DNA from: Pseudomonadota bacterium
Lineage (GTDB): Bacteria > Pseudomonadota > Gammaproteobacteria > Burkholderiales > Gallionellaceae
NCBI GenBank assembly: GCA_021781695.1
Contig: JAJXWG010000133.1
Span: 1-5,349, forward strand
Direction: 5' to 3'
DNA: 5,349 bases
The notes below the pieces were generated by a model. That model ran no database searches. It was not told the origin of the DNA and saw nothing but the letters and a program-made list of their open reading frames with translations. Positions 1-5,349 of the stretch are shown in pieces. The number at the start of each line of letters is the position of its first letter. Position 1 is the first letter of the stretch. Made by a program: the position numbers and the translations under genes.

Positions 1-123
1 CGTGTCCATGATGGCGGTGCATAAGGCAGATTCCGCTTTGGCTGATTCGTGAGGTGGGCCGCTGCATCCTGCAATCGATAGCGCAAGCATCGCGGTGGGC
101 AGCAAGGTCGTTTTTTTGATCAT
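1..123 (-). CDS. Putative lipoprotein, N-terminal part only (runs off the window)
   Basis: The reverse strand opens with ATG at 123 and stays open for 41 codons to the window edge. The N-terminus reads M-I-K-K-T-T, a basic start, followed by a hydrophobic stretch (LLPTAMLALSIAG) and the lipobox I-A-G-C, with Cys20 as the expected lipidated residue. Ser21-Gly22 follow, and position +2 is not Asp, so the usual Lol rule predicts outer-membrane sorting. The mature part begins polar (SGPPHESAKAES) and has a second Cys at residue 35. It would be cut by signal peptidase II and anchored in the membrane facing the periplasm. I do not recognise the family. No good Shine-Dalgarno sequence precedes the ATG (only an AC-rich AAAACAAAAC), so translation may be weak or depend on upstream sequence. 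It lies 352 bases downstream of rng in the same direction and may have its own promoter. Confidence 0.75.
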   Translation of the reverse strand, partial: MIKKTTLLPTAMLALSIAGCSGPPHESAKAESALCTAIMDT

Positions 124-258
124 GTTTTGTTTTGGAAGGTATTGGGAAGAATGACAAGGAGGTTTCCCATCTTATCGCAACACCGGGCGGCAGCGTCGAA
201 AAAAATCACTGCGCGAGTCCAGGACATGACTAAATGTTGGTATCACAGGAGAGTGTTC

Positions 259-325
259 TGTATAAGCTGCCCTGCTATACTGCAACCCACAGATTCTACA
301 TGGCCAGGCGAATTTAACATGTCAA
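259..325 (-). promoter_or_regulatory. Weak candidate promoter region for the lipoprotein gene
   Basis: On the minus strand a perfect TTGACA (325-320) is followed by TAGAAT (298-293), five of six matches to the -10 consensus, but the 21-base spacer is too long for a normal sigma-70 promoter. Further down, TATACA (264-259) lies 15 bases after TTGCAG (285-280), which is too short a spacer and a poor -35. Either would give a leader of over 100 bases before the lipoprotein ATG at 123. This is a guess from two imperfect box pairs in an AT-rich gap. Confidence 0.2.
260..280. repeat. Short imperfect inverted repeat (hairpin or operator-like)
   Basis: The 21 bases from G260 to C280 fold back on themselves: GTAT pairs with ATAC and AGC pairs with GCT, with one bulged A at 264 and a six-base loop TGCCCT (268-273). 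That makes a seven-pair stem. There is no T run next to it, so it is not a standard terminator. It overlaps the possible -10 boxes in this gap on both strands, which would suit a regulator site, but short repeats of this size can also arise by chance. Confidence 0.35.
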
Positions 326-331
326 GCCTTC

Positions 332-426
332 CAGCATATGCAGCACCTCATGTACTCATGCTGCTAGACAATTAATCATACATGAGCCCGAGTAAATGCT
401 TTATTTTCTTCCGCAACAAGCAGCAT
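332..426. repeat. Repeated GCAGCA(T) motif with one shared reverse-complement arm
   Basis: The sequence ATGCTGC at 358-364 is the reverse complement of GCAGCAT at 420-426 (seven bases, perfect). It can also pair with CAGCAT at 332-337 and, through TGCTGC, with GCAGCA at 340-345. Three pairings therefore compete for one arm. A perfect eight-base palindrome GCATATGC sits at 334-341, and CTCATG is directly repeated at 347-352 and 355-360. The pattern resembles a small alternative-fold leader or regulator site, but each element is short and no function can be read from it. Confidence 0.35.
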
Positions 427-443
427 GCGAAAGGGACGGGCTC
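384..443. repeat. Seven-base inverted repeat downstream of rng
   Basis: GAGCCCG (384-390) and CGGGCTC (437-443) are perfect reverse complements separated by 46 bases. On the minus strand this lies 33 to 92 bases past the rng stop codon, where it could form a long-range stem in the 3' untranslated region. Within the loop the bases around 413-429 can form a small extra stem (CGCA with TGCG). No U-rich tract follows on the minus strand, so it is not a canonical rho-independent terminator. It could be a processing or stabilising structure at the operon end. Confidence 0.35.
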
Positions 444-475
444 GGAGGAATGACGGGCAGTCGCATCATTTTAAA

Positions 476-1924
476 TTACATCAGAATAACGTCGTATTGT
501 TCCTGGTTGTACTGGGTTTCGACCTGCATCGAAATGGGCTTGCCGATGAAGTCTGAGAGTCCCGCCAACGTCTGCGATTCCTCTTCCAGGAAAAGGTCGA
601 TCACCTGTTGCGATGCCAGGATGCGGTATTCGCTGGCATCGAACTGGCGCGCTTCGCGCACGATTTCCCGCAGTATCTCGTAGCAGACCGTCTGCGCGGT
701 CTTGATCTCGCCCCTGCCGCCGCAGGTGGGGCAGGGTTCGCAAAGCAGGTGCGCCAGGCTGTCGCGGGTTCGCTTTCGGGTCATCTCGACCAAGCCCAGC
801 GGCGAAAAGTTGTTGACGCTGATGCGCGTGTGGTCTCTTGCCAGCGCCTTCCTGAATTCGTCGAGCACCGCATCGCGATGCTGCTGATTGTCCATGTCGA
901 TGAAGTCGCAGATGATGATGCCGCCCAGGTTGCGCAGGCGCAGCTGGCGGGCGATGACCTGGGTCGCTTCCAGGTTGGTCTTGAAGATGGTGTCGTCAAA
1001 ATTGCGCACGCCGACAAAGCCGCCGGTGTTCACATCCACCGTGGTCATGGCTTCTGTCTGGTCGATGATGAGGTATCCGCCCGACTTCAGATCCACGCGC
1101 TTGGACAGTGCGCGTTCGATTTCCTCCTCGATGTTGTAGAGGTCGAAAAGCGGCCGCACACCCTGATAGTGTTCGAGCAGTTCTGCCGCCTCGGCATTGT
1201 AATTCTCCGCGAATTCCAGCATTTTTTTGTGGGTGCTGCGCGAGTCGATGAGGATGCGCGCGGTGTCCGGACAGACAAAGTCGCGCAGCACGCGAAGAGA
1301 GATGTCGAGTTCCTGATACAGCAGTTGCGGTGCGCTGGCAGTCTGCGCGGCAAGCTGCATGTTGTTCCAGAGCTTGTTGAGATAGAAGATGTCAGTGGAG
1401 AAATGCGCTTCGTCCTTGGCCTCTGCTACGGTGCGTATGATGTAGCCGCCCTGGTGATCCGGAGGCAGGATGGCATGCAGCTTTGCGCGCAGCGCGTCGC
1501 GCAGTTCCACGCCTTCGATGCGCTGGGATACGCCTATGCGCGCCTCCTGCGGCAGAAATACCAGAAGGCGACCGGCGAAACTCAGTTGCGTGGTGAGTCT
1601 CGCCCCTTTGCTGCCTATCGGTTCCTTGATGACCTGGACGAGCAGGGTCTGGCCTTCAGACAATATTTTTTCGATCGGCTTCGCATTTTCGTTGCTGTTT
1701 TCCCAGATGTCCGCCACATGCAAAAAGGCGGAGCGCTCAAGGCCGATGTCGATGAACGCCGACTGCATGCCGGGCAGCACGCGCTTGATGCGGCCCAGAT
1801 ACACGTTGCCCGCAATGCCGCGATTGCTGCCGCGCTCGATGTGCAGCTCCTGCACCACGCCCAGCTGCATGACTGCGACGCGCGTCTCCTGCGGGGTGAC
1901 GTTGATCAGAATTTCTTCGCTCAT
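476..1924 (-). CDS. rng: Ribonuclease G (single-strand-specific endoribonuclease)
   Basis: RNase G cleaves AU-rich single-stranded RNA, matures the 5' end of 16S rRNA and degrades some mRNAs in the cytoplasm. The 482 residues match the family length (E. coli about 489) and lack the long C-terminal scaffold of RNase E. An S1 RNA-binding domain covers roughly residues 35-125 (GNVYLGRIKRVLPGMQSAFIDIG). The 5'-sensor pair is probably Arg164-Thr165. The DNase-I-like catalytic part shows TTVDVNTGG with Asp297 and IIICDFIDMD with Asp340, the same 43-residue spacing as the two magnesium-binding aspartates of RNase E. The zinc-link is CPTCGGRG (Cys398, Cys401), 58 residues after Asp340 as in RNase E; an extra Cys395 lies beside it. 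The ATG start gives the usual N-terminus MSEEILINVTPQETRVAV. It follows maf by 19 bases with no clear Shine-Dalgarno sequence and seems to be the last gene of the unit. Confidence 0.97.
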   Translation of the reverse strand: MSEEILINVTPQETRVAVMQLGVVQELHIERGSNRGIAGNVYLGRIKRVLPGMQSAFIDIGLERSAFLHVADIWENSNENAKPIEKILSEGQTLLVQVIKEPIGSKGARLTTQLSFAGRLLVFLPQEARIGVSQRIEGVELRDALRAKLHAILPPDHQGGYIIRTVAEAKDEAHFSTDIFYLNKLWNNMQLAAQTASAPQLLYQELDISLRVLRDFVCPDTARILIDSRSTHKKMLEFAENYNAEAAELLEHYQGVRPLFDLYNIEEEIERALSKRVDLKSGGYLIIDQTEAMTTVDVNTGGFVGVRNFDDTIFKTNLEATQVIARQLRLRNLGGIIICDFIDMDNQQHRDAVLDEFRKALARDHTRISVNNFSPLGLVEMTRKRTRDSLAHLLCEPCPTCGGRGEIKTAQTVCYEILREIVREARQFDASEYRILASQQVIDLFLEEESQTLAGLSDFIGKPISMQVETQYNQEQYDVILM

Positions 1925-1943
1925 GCTGTCAAGTTTAACAGAC

Positions 1944-2564
1944 TTACGGTGCGGGATAGGCGAAGCGTTGCAAAAGCGCTGCGGTCTCGAAAAGGGGGAG
2001 TCCCATCACGCCCGAATAACTGCCTTCTAAGTGTTCGATGAATGCGCCGGCCTGGCCCTGTATCGCATAGCCTCCTGCCTTGTCGGCGTATTCGCGGGTC
2101 AGCACATAGCGGCGTATGCGATCCTCGCTGAGCTTCGTGAAGCGCACGGTGGATTTCGAGAGCAGCACCTCGATACGCTGCTCCAATGCGACTGCCACCG
2201 CGGTCAGCACCCGGTGCTCGCGCCCGGAAAATTCCCGCAGCATGTCGGCTGCCTGTTTGTCGTTCTCTGGCTTGCCAAATATCCGGCCGTCCAGCGTGAC
2301 CGTGGTGTCGGCGGCCAGTACGGGATGCAGTGGCAGATGGCGGGCATGCAGAACTTCGGCGCCGAAACGCGCCTTTTCCTGGCTCACGCGCAGCACATAG
2401 TCTTCGGGCGATTCGCCTGCATGCGGGGTTTCATCCACGTCGGCAGGGCGGGCAGGGGATGAGCGCATCAGCAACAACTCGAAATTGATGCCGATCTGTT
2501 TCAACAGTTCGCGACGTCTGGGGCTTTGCGAAGCAAGGTAGATGCGTGGCTGCTTGATACTCAT
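1944..2564 (-). CDS. maf: Maf/YhdE-type nucleoside triphosphate pyrophosphatase
   Basis: Maf proteins hydrolyse nucleoside triphosphates to monophosphate and pyrophosphate. The YhdE branch prefers dTTP and UTP and also accepts some modified pyrimidine nucleotides; a link to division arrest on overexpression is known from other bacteria. The 206-residue protein has the N-terminal LASQSPRRRELL (residues 10-21), ADTTV with the likely catalytic Asp86, GKP at 97-99, and the C-terminal block DKAGGYAIQG (161-170) followed by GSYSGVMGLPLFET (181-194). That block separates it from the YceF (m7GTP) branch, so I assign the dTTP/UTP type; real substrates are inferred. It begins 10 bases after the rlmH stop and ends 19 bases before rng. 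The ATG has only a weak ribosome binding site (AACCTACAAC), so reinitiation from rlmH is plausible. Confidence 0.95.
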   Translation of the reverse strand: MSIKQPRIYLASQSPRRRELLKQIGINFELLLMRSSPARPADVDETPHAGESPEDYVLRVSQEKARFGAEVLHARHLPLHPVLAADTTVTLDGRIFGKPENDKQAADMLREFSGREHRVLTAVAVALEQRIEVLLSKSTVRFTKLSEDRIRRYVLTREYADKAGGYAIQGQAGAFIEHLEGSYSGVMGLPLFETAALLQRFAYPAP

Positions 2565-2574
2565 GTTGTAGGTT

Positions 2575-3045
2575 CTATTCCCTGTGATAGGGGTGATTGT
2601 GCATCAGGCTGTATGCGCGATACAACTGTTCCGCGAGCAACACGCGCACAAAGGCATGCGGCAGGGTGCATGCGGAAAGCGAAATCAGCTGGTGCGCGCC
2701 TTGTTTGACCGACTCGTGCAAGCCGTCAGCGCCCCCGATGATGAAGGCGACATCGCGTCCCTCGCCCATCCATTGCTTCATTTGCGTCGAGAGTTGTCTG
2801 GTGGACAACATCTCGCCATGTTCGTCCAGCGCGATGCGCCGGCAGTCCGGAGGCAGCGCGTTGGCGATGCGCTGTGCCTCGGCCTCCATGATCTGCGCAG
2901 TATTTTTTCCGGTGGTGCGCGGCTCCGGCCTGATTTCCAGAAGCTCAATCCTGGCTTCCCTGGGCATGCGCTTGGCGTATTCGCTGTAGCCTTCCGTGAT
3001 CCAGCCGGACATTTTGTGTCCGACGGAGGCGATCAGCAGTTTCAC
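2575..3045 (-). CDS. rlmH: 23S rRNA (pseudouridine-1915 N3)-methyltransferase RlmH
   Basis: RlmH is a SPOUT-class methyltransferase that uses S-adenosylmethionine to make m3-pseudouridine at 23S position 1915, in helix 69, and acts on assembled 70S ribosomes. The knotted cofactor site is seen in FIIGGADGL (residues 101-109), LPHAFVRVLLAEQLYRAY (128-145) and the family's C-terminal HPYHR. I chose the GTG at 3045 because it gives 156 residues beginning MKLLIASVGHKMSGW, the standard length and N-terminus. A longer open frame reaches an ATG at 3174, but its extra 43 residues overlap rsfS and resemble no RlmH. The GTG overlaps the rsfS TGA in a GTGA junction, which suggests translational coupling. 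The only ribosome-binding hint is a short GAG in the rsfS 3' end. It is paired with rsfS, as in many bacteria. Confidence 0.96.
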   Translation of the reverse strand: MKLLIASVGHKMSGWITEGYSEYAKRMPREARIELLEIRPEPRTTGKNTAQIMEAEAQRIANALPPDCRRIALDEHGEMLSTRQLSTQMKQWMGEGRDVAFIIGGADGLHESVKQGAHQLISLSACTLPHAFVRVLLAEQLYRAYSLMHNHPYHRE

Positions 3046-3404
3046 TTCTGCTCGGGTGCGAGCTTGGGGCGTGCTGCCTGGGCCTTGCTCCAAAGCTCTT
3101 CGAGATTGTAATGGGCGCGGACGGCAGGCTGCATGATGTGCACCAGCACTTCGTTCAGGTCCACCAGTATCCATTCTCCGCTTTCCTCGCCTTCGCGGCC
3201 ATGGATTTCTTCGCCCAGCGCCTTCAGTTTGACGACCACATTGTCGGCCAGCGCCTTGGTCTGTCGGGTGGAGTTGGCCGACGCGATGACCATGCGGTCG
3301 AACAGCGAGCTCAGTTTGCTGGTGTCGATCACGGTGATGTCGGTGGCCTTGATGTCCTCGAGCGCGGCGACCACAGCCTTGATTTTTTCTTCAGTATTTA
3401 GCAT
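3042..3404 (-). CDS. rsfS: Ribosomal silencing factor RsfS
   Basis: RsfS (formerly YbeB, DUF143, Iojap-like) binds protein L14 on the large ribosomal subunit and blocks 30S joining, which reduces translation during starvation or stationary phase. The 120-residue protein shows the full family pattern: ITVIDTSKLSSLFDRMVIASANSTRQTKALAD in two adjoining blocks (residues 23-42 and 43-54), then EGEESGEWILVDLNEVLVHI and MQPAVRAHYNLEELW (residues 71-105). The last 15 residues are a variable basic tail. The ATG at 3404 overlaps the end of nadD by seven bases and gives the usual short N-terminus; no Shine-Dalgarno sequence is visible, so coupling to nadD is likely. The nadD-rsfS-rlmH order is widely conserved in bacteria and supports all three calls. 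Confidence 0.97.
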   Translation of the reverse strand: MLNTEEKIKAVVAALEDIKATDITVIDTSKLSSLFDRMVIASANSTRQTKALADNVVVKLKALGEEIHGREGEESGEWILVDLNEVLVHIMQPAVRAHYNLEELWSKAQAARPKLAPEQK

Positions 3405-4045
3405 GATGTGTATAGATGGTGTTGATAGATGTAATTGGCCACGGGTTCAGGCAAAAGGTAGCGTATGGTGCGGTTATCTGCCACGCGAGCACGGATCAGC
3501 GTGGCGGATATTTCGAGTTTGGGTATCGCAAGCTCGGCTATGCCGCCTGACGGTTGCAGTGCAAGATGTTCGACGCTGCACAGGCGCTTTTTGTAATGTT
3601 CATACAGTTTTGGCGCTGTTCCCCGTTCTTCAACGGGGAATCCGGGGCGGTAGCCTACCACGATGTGAGCAAGATCCAGTATGCTTTCCCATTCATGCCA
3701 GGTGTGGAGCTGCAAGAATGCGTCGCCACCCATCAGAAGGCATAGCGGCTGCGCATTCCCAAGCTCGCTGCGCAATTCCTTGAGCGTGTCCACCGTATAG
3801 CACTTCCCCTGTTTGGCAACCTCGCGCTCGTCGAGCACAAAGGCGGGCTGGCCTGCGATGGCGAGTTTCACCATCGCACTCCTGTGCAGCGCAGAAACCC
3901 CGGGCGCATTCCGGTGCGGCGGGTTGCCTGCCGGGATAAAGCGGATCAGTTCCAGTTTCGCAAGCTCCAGCATTTCCTCGGCCAGGCGCAGATGGCCGTA
4001 GTGTATCGGGTCGAAGGTGCCGCCCAGGATACCGATCGGCTTCAC
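3398..4045 (-). CDS. nadD: Nicotinate-nucleotide adenylyltransferase NadD
   Basis: NadD transfers AMP from ATP to nicotinic acid mononucleotide, giving deamido-NAD, the step shared by de novo and salvage NAD synthesis. The 215-residue protein has the nucleotidyltransferase signature GILGGTFDPIHYGHL (residues 5-19, with the HxGH-type motif at 15-18), IPAGNPPH at 37-44, LLMGGDAF at 103-110 with Trp116, and the second ATP-binding motif ISATLIR at 179-185. ISA replaces the more common ISS; as I recall this variant occurs in other betaproteobacteria. The start is GTG at 4045, which overlaps the aceF stop as GTGA. This start gives the normal N-terminus MKPIGILGG, and no strong Shine-Dalgarno sequence precedes it, so translation is probably coupled to aceF. 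It overlaps rsfS by seven bases at its 3' end. Confidence 0.96.
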   Translation of the reverse strand: MKPIGILGGTFDPIHYGHLRLAEEMLELAKLELIRFIPAGNPPHRNAPGVSALHRSAMVKLAIAGQPAFVLDEREVAKQGKCYTVDTLKELRSELGNAQPLCLLMGGDAFLQLHTWHEWESILDLAHIVVGYRPGFPVEERGTAPKLYEHYKKRLCSVEHLALQPSGGIAELAIPKLEISATLIRARVADNRTIRYLLPEPVANYIYQHHLYTSC

Positions 4046-5307
4046 AGCGCCAGGCGACGGATATCGGACAGCACCTGAGCAAGATAGGTCGAAAAGCGTG
4101 CAGCCAGCGCACCGTCGATCACCCTGTGGTCGTAGGACACGGATAAAGGCAGCATCAGACGCGGCACGAATTCGCCTTCCTGGTACACGGGCTTCATCAC
4201 GGCGCGCGAAACGCCCAGAATCGCCACCTCGGGCGCATTGATGATTGGTGTGAAGGCAGTGCCGCCGATACCGCCCAAACTGGAGATGGTGAAGCAGCCG
4301 CCCTGCATGTCCGCTGCGGTGATCTTCTTTTCGCGCGCCTTGGCCGAAATCTCGGCAAGCTCTTTTGCGAGTTGCACGACACCCTTCTTGTCCACATCGC
4401 GCAGTACGGGAACCACAAGTCCGTCAGGCGTGTCGACCGCCACGCCGATGTGGAAGTACTGCTTCAACACCAGATTCTCGCCGTCAAGCGAAGCGTTGAA
4501 CTTGGGGAAATGCTGCAATGCGGTGACCGCCGCCTTCAACATGAAGGCAAGCGGGGTGATCTTGATGTTCTGGGCGGCGTATTCCGCGGAAAGCTGCTTG
4601 CGGAATTCATCCATGTCGGTGATGTCCGCCTCATCGAATTGCGTGACATGCGGAATGTTGACCCAGTTGCGGTGCAGATTCGCGCCGGAGATCTTCTGTA
4701 TTCTGGAAAGCGGCACGGTTTCGATCGCGCCGTATTTGGCGAAGTCGAATGCCGGCATGTCCGCAACCTGGAAACTGCTTCCGCCCGTCCCACTTGCCAG
4801 CGCGGACTTGACAAAAAGTTGCACATCTTCTTTGGTCACGCGCCCCTTGGTTCCGCTGCCGGAAATTCTTGCGATATCCACGCCCAGTTCGCGCGCGAAG
4901 CGCCTGATCGCAGGACTCGCGTGTCCGCCTGCTGATGCTGCGGCAGTTGAAAGAGGTGAAGATGGTGTAACAGTTGCTGCTGCAGGTGAAGCGGCAGGCG
5001 CTGCCTTGGCTGGTTCGGCAGCTGGCTCGGAAGCCGTATCGCCGGCCGTTTCCAGCACCAGAATGAGCGTATCCTTGGATACCTTGTCGCCGATCTCGAC
5101 GTGCAGCTCCTTGACGATGCCGGCATAGGGGGAAGGCACGTCCATCGCGGCCTTGTCGGTTTCCAGCGTCAGCAGTGTGTCGTCGACGTTGATTGCATCG
5201 CCTGGCTTGACCATCACCTCGATGACGTTCACGCCCTTGTAATCGCCGATATCCGGCACCAGTACCTGTTTAATGCCCGCACCGGGCTTGCTTGATGTAT
5301 CTGCCAC
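4042..5307 (-). CDS. aceF: Pyruvate dehydrogenase E2, dihydrolipoyllysine acetyltransferase
   Basis: E2 is the core of the pyruvate dehydrogenase complex. It takes the acetyl group from E1 on its lipoyl arm and passes it to CoA. The 421 residues show, in order, one lipoyl domain (about 12-87; ETDKAAMDVPSP with lipoylated Lys52), an Ala/Pro-rich flexible linker (about 91-129), a peripheral-subunit-binding domain (about 130-166; SPAIRRFARELGVDI, then GTKGRVTKEDV), a second short linker, and the catalytic domain (about 195-421) ending in SYDHRVIDGA with catalytic His394 and Asp398. E. coli AceF has three lipoyl domains and 630 residues, so this is a compact form. The GTG start at 5307 is set by a strong Shine-Dalgarno sequence. 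An acetoin dehydrogenase or 2-oxoglutarate dehydrogenase E2 is possible from domains alone; the upstream aceE-like end and overall similarity favour pyruvate. Confidence 0.95.
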   Translation of the reverse strand: MADTSSKPGAGIKQVLVPDIGDYKGVNVIEVMVKPGDAINVDDTLLTLETDKAAMDVPSPYAGIVKELHVEIGDKVSKDTLILVLETAGDTASEPAAEPAKAAPAASPAAATVTPSSPLSTAAASAGGHASPAIRRFARELGVDIARISGSGTKGRVTKEDVQLFVKSALASGTGGSSFQVADMPAFDFAKYGAIETVPLSRIQKISGANLHRNWVNIPHVTQFDEADITDMDEFRKQLSAEYAAQNIKITPLAFMLKAAVTALQHFPKFNASLDGENLVLKQYFHIGVAVDTPDGLVVPVLRDVDKKGVVQLAKELAEISAKAREKKITAADMQGGCFTISSLGGIGGTAFTPIINAPEVAILGVSRAVMKPVYQEGEFVPRLMLPLSVSYDHRVIDGALAARFSTYLAQVLSDIRRLAL

Positions 5308-5313
5308 TTGTTT

Positions 5314-5318
5314 CTCCT
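5314..5318 (-). promoter_or_regulatory. Strong ribosome binding site of aceF
   Basis: On the minus strand AGGAG lies six bases before the GTG at 5307-5305. This spacing is ideal and fixes the GTG as the aceF start. It is the only strong Shine-Dalgarno sequence found before any gene of the window. Confidence 0.85.
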
Positions 5319-5322
5319 AATC

Positions 5323-5349
5323 CTAAACCGTCACTGGATTGGGTTTGTC
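5323..5349 (-). CDS. aceE: Pyruvate dehydrogenase E1, last eight codons (partial)
   Basis: The minus strand from the window edge reads D-K-P-N-P-V-T-V then TAG at 5325-5323. A C-terminus of this kind (Asn-Pro-Val-Thr-Val or similar) is what I recall from betaproteobacterial AceE, the thiamine-diphosphate E1 that decarboxylates pyruvate. The stop lies 15 bases before the aceF GTG, with the aceF ribosome binding site in between, as expected for an aceE-aceF operon. Only eight residues are visible, so the identity rests mainly on position and the short tail. Confidence 0.65.
   Translation of the reverse strand, partial: DKPNPVTV

Larger units (their letters stand above)
124..475. other. Intergenic region between rng and the lipoprotein gene
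   Basis: These 352 bases hold no convincing gene on either strand. The plus-strand frame at 127-375 and the 22-codon minus-strand frame at 469-401 have no ribosome binding site and no recognisable protein features. The part around 230-475 is visibly AT-richer than the flanking genes. It contains several short inverted repeats (260-280, 332-364, 384-443, 358-426) and eight CATG tetramers between 121 and 427. A seven-T run on the minus strand (205-199) lacks a convincing stem before it, so I do not call a terminator. No tRNA-like or known riboswitch fold was recognised by eye. Confidence 0.7.

Noticed and set aside
199..221. Possible rho-independent terminator with a seven-T run on the minus strand
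   Set aside because: The sequence before the T run gives only three to four pairs, too few for a terminator stem.
237..281. Possible plus-strand promoters: TTGGTA with TATAAG at an 18-base spacer, and an extended -10 TGCTATACT
   Set aside because: No plus-strand gene or RNA is supported downstream, and the boxes coincide with the inverted repeat at 260-280, which makes such matches on both strands.
127..375. An 82-codon plus-strand open frame in the intergenic gap
   Set aside because: No ribosome binding site precedes it, composition is not protein-like, and it overlaps the repeats. A perfect AAGGAGGT inside it (157-164) has no start codon at a suitable distance.
401..469. A 22-codon minus-strand frame just after rng (MMRLPVIPPSPSL...)
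   Set aside because: It has no Shine-Dalgarno sequence, no recognisable features, and a length easily reached by chance.
1925..1943. Independent promoter for rng in the maf-rng gap, where TTGACA occurs
   Set aside because: The TTGACA lies only a few bases before the rng ATG, too close to act as a -35 for rng, and no -10 lies at the right distance before the start.
608..2041. A 477-codon open frame on the plus strand opposite rng
   Set aside because: It runs in exact codon register with rng, so an antisense stop would need rng to use TTA, CTA or TCA codons, which are rare in GC-rich genes. Its protein is His/Val/Ala/Arg-rich with no recognisable domain, while rng has every catalytic motif.
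3046..3174. N-terminal extension of rlmH to an ATG at 3174
   Set aside because: The extra 43 residues lie wholly inside rsfS in another frame and do not resemble RlmH. The GTG at 3045 gives the normal 156 residues.
4238..5128. A 296-codon open frame on the plus strand opposite aceF
   Set aside because: It covers the E2 binding domain, linker and catalytic domain on the other strand. The protein is Ser/Ala-rich low-complexity sequence with no family features, as expected of an antisense shadow.

Overview
The window looks like ordinary chromosomal housekeeping DNA from a moderately GC-rich Gram-negative proteobacterium. The protein sequences and the gene order pyruvate dehydrogenase, nadD, rsfS, rlmH, maf, rng fit a betaproteobacterium, perhaps near the Nitrosomonadales/Gallionellaceae. 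That placement is an inference from remembered family sequences, not a database result. All supported genes are on the minus strand, so transcription runs from the high-coordinate end to the low one.

Layout in transcription order: the last eight codons of a gene that is very likely aceE (5349-5323); aceF, pyruvate dehydrogenase E2 (5307-4042); nadD, nicotinate-mononucleotide adenylyltransferase (4045-3398); rsfS, ribosomal silencing factor (3404-3042); rlmH, 23S rRNA pseudouridine-1915 N3-methyltransferase (3045-2575); maf, a YhdE-type nucleotide pyrophosphatase (2564-1944); and rng, ribonuclease G (1924-476). Gaps are 19 bases or less and three junctions overlap by 4, 7 and 4 bases, so aceE to rng is probably one transcription unit with translational coupling. 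Three genes (aceF, nadD, rlmH) start with GTG. Only aceF has a strong Shine-Dalgarno sequence.

After rng comes a 352-base stretch (475-124) without a convincing gene. It is AT-richer than its surroundings and carries several short inverted repeats that share an arm, but no clear rho-independent terminator. At the window edge a new minus-strand gene begins (123-1). Its first 41 codons encode a lipoprotein signal peptide with a lipobox; the rest lies outside the window.

Together the genes join central carbon metabolism (pyruvate to acetyl-CoA), the last common step to NAD, and a group acting on ribosomes and RNA: RsfS blocks subunit joining in starvation, RlmH modifies mature 70S ribosomes, and RNase G matures 16S rRNA and turns over mRNA. 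Maf removes non-canonical or excess nucleotides. I see no mobile element, CRISPR array, tRNA, rRNA or sign of an undescribed system. The long plus-strand open frames are antisense shadows.
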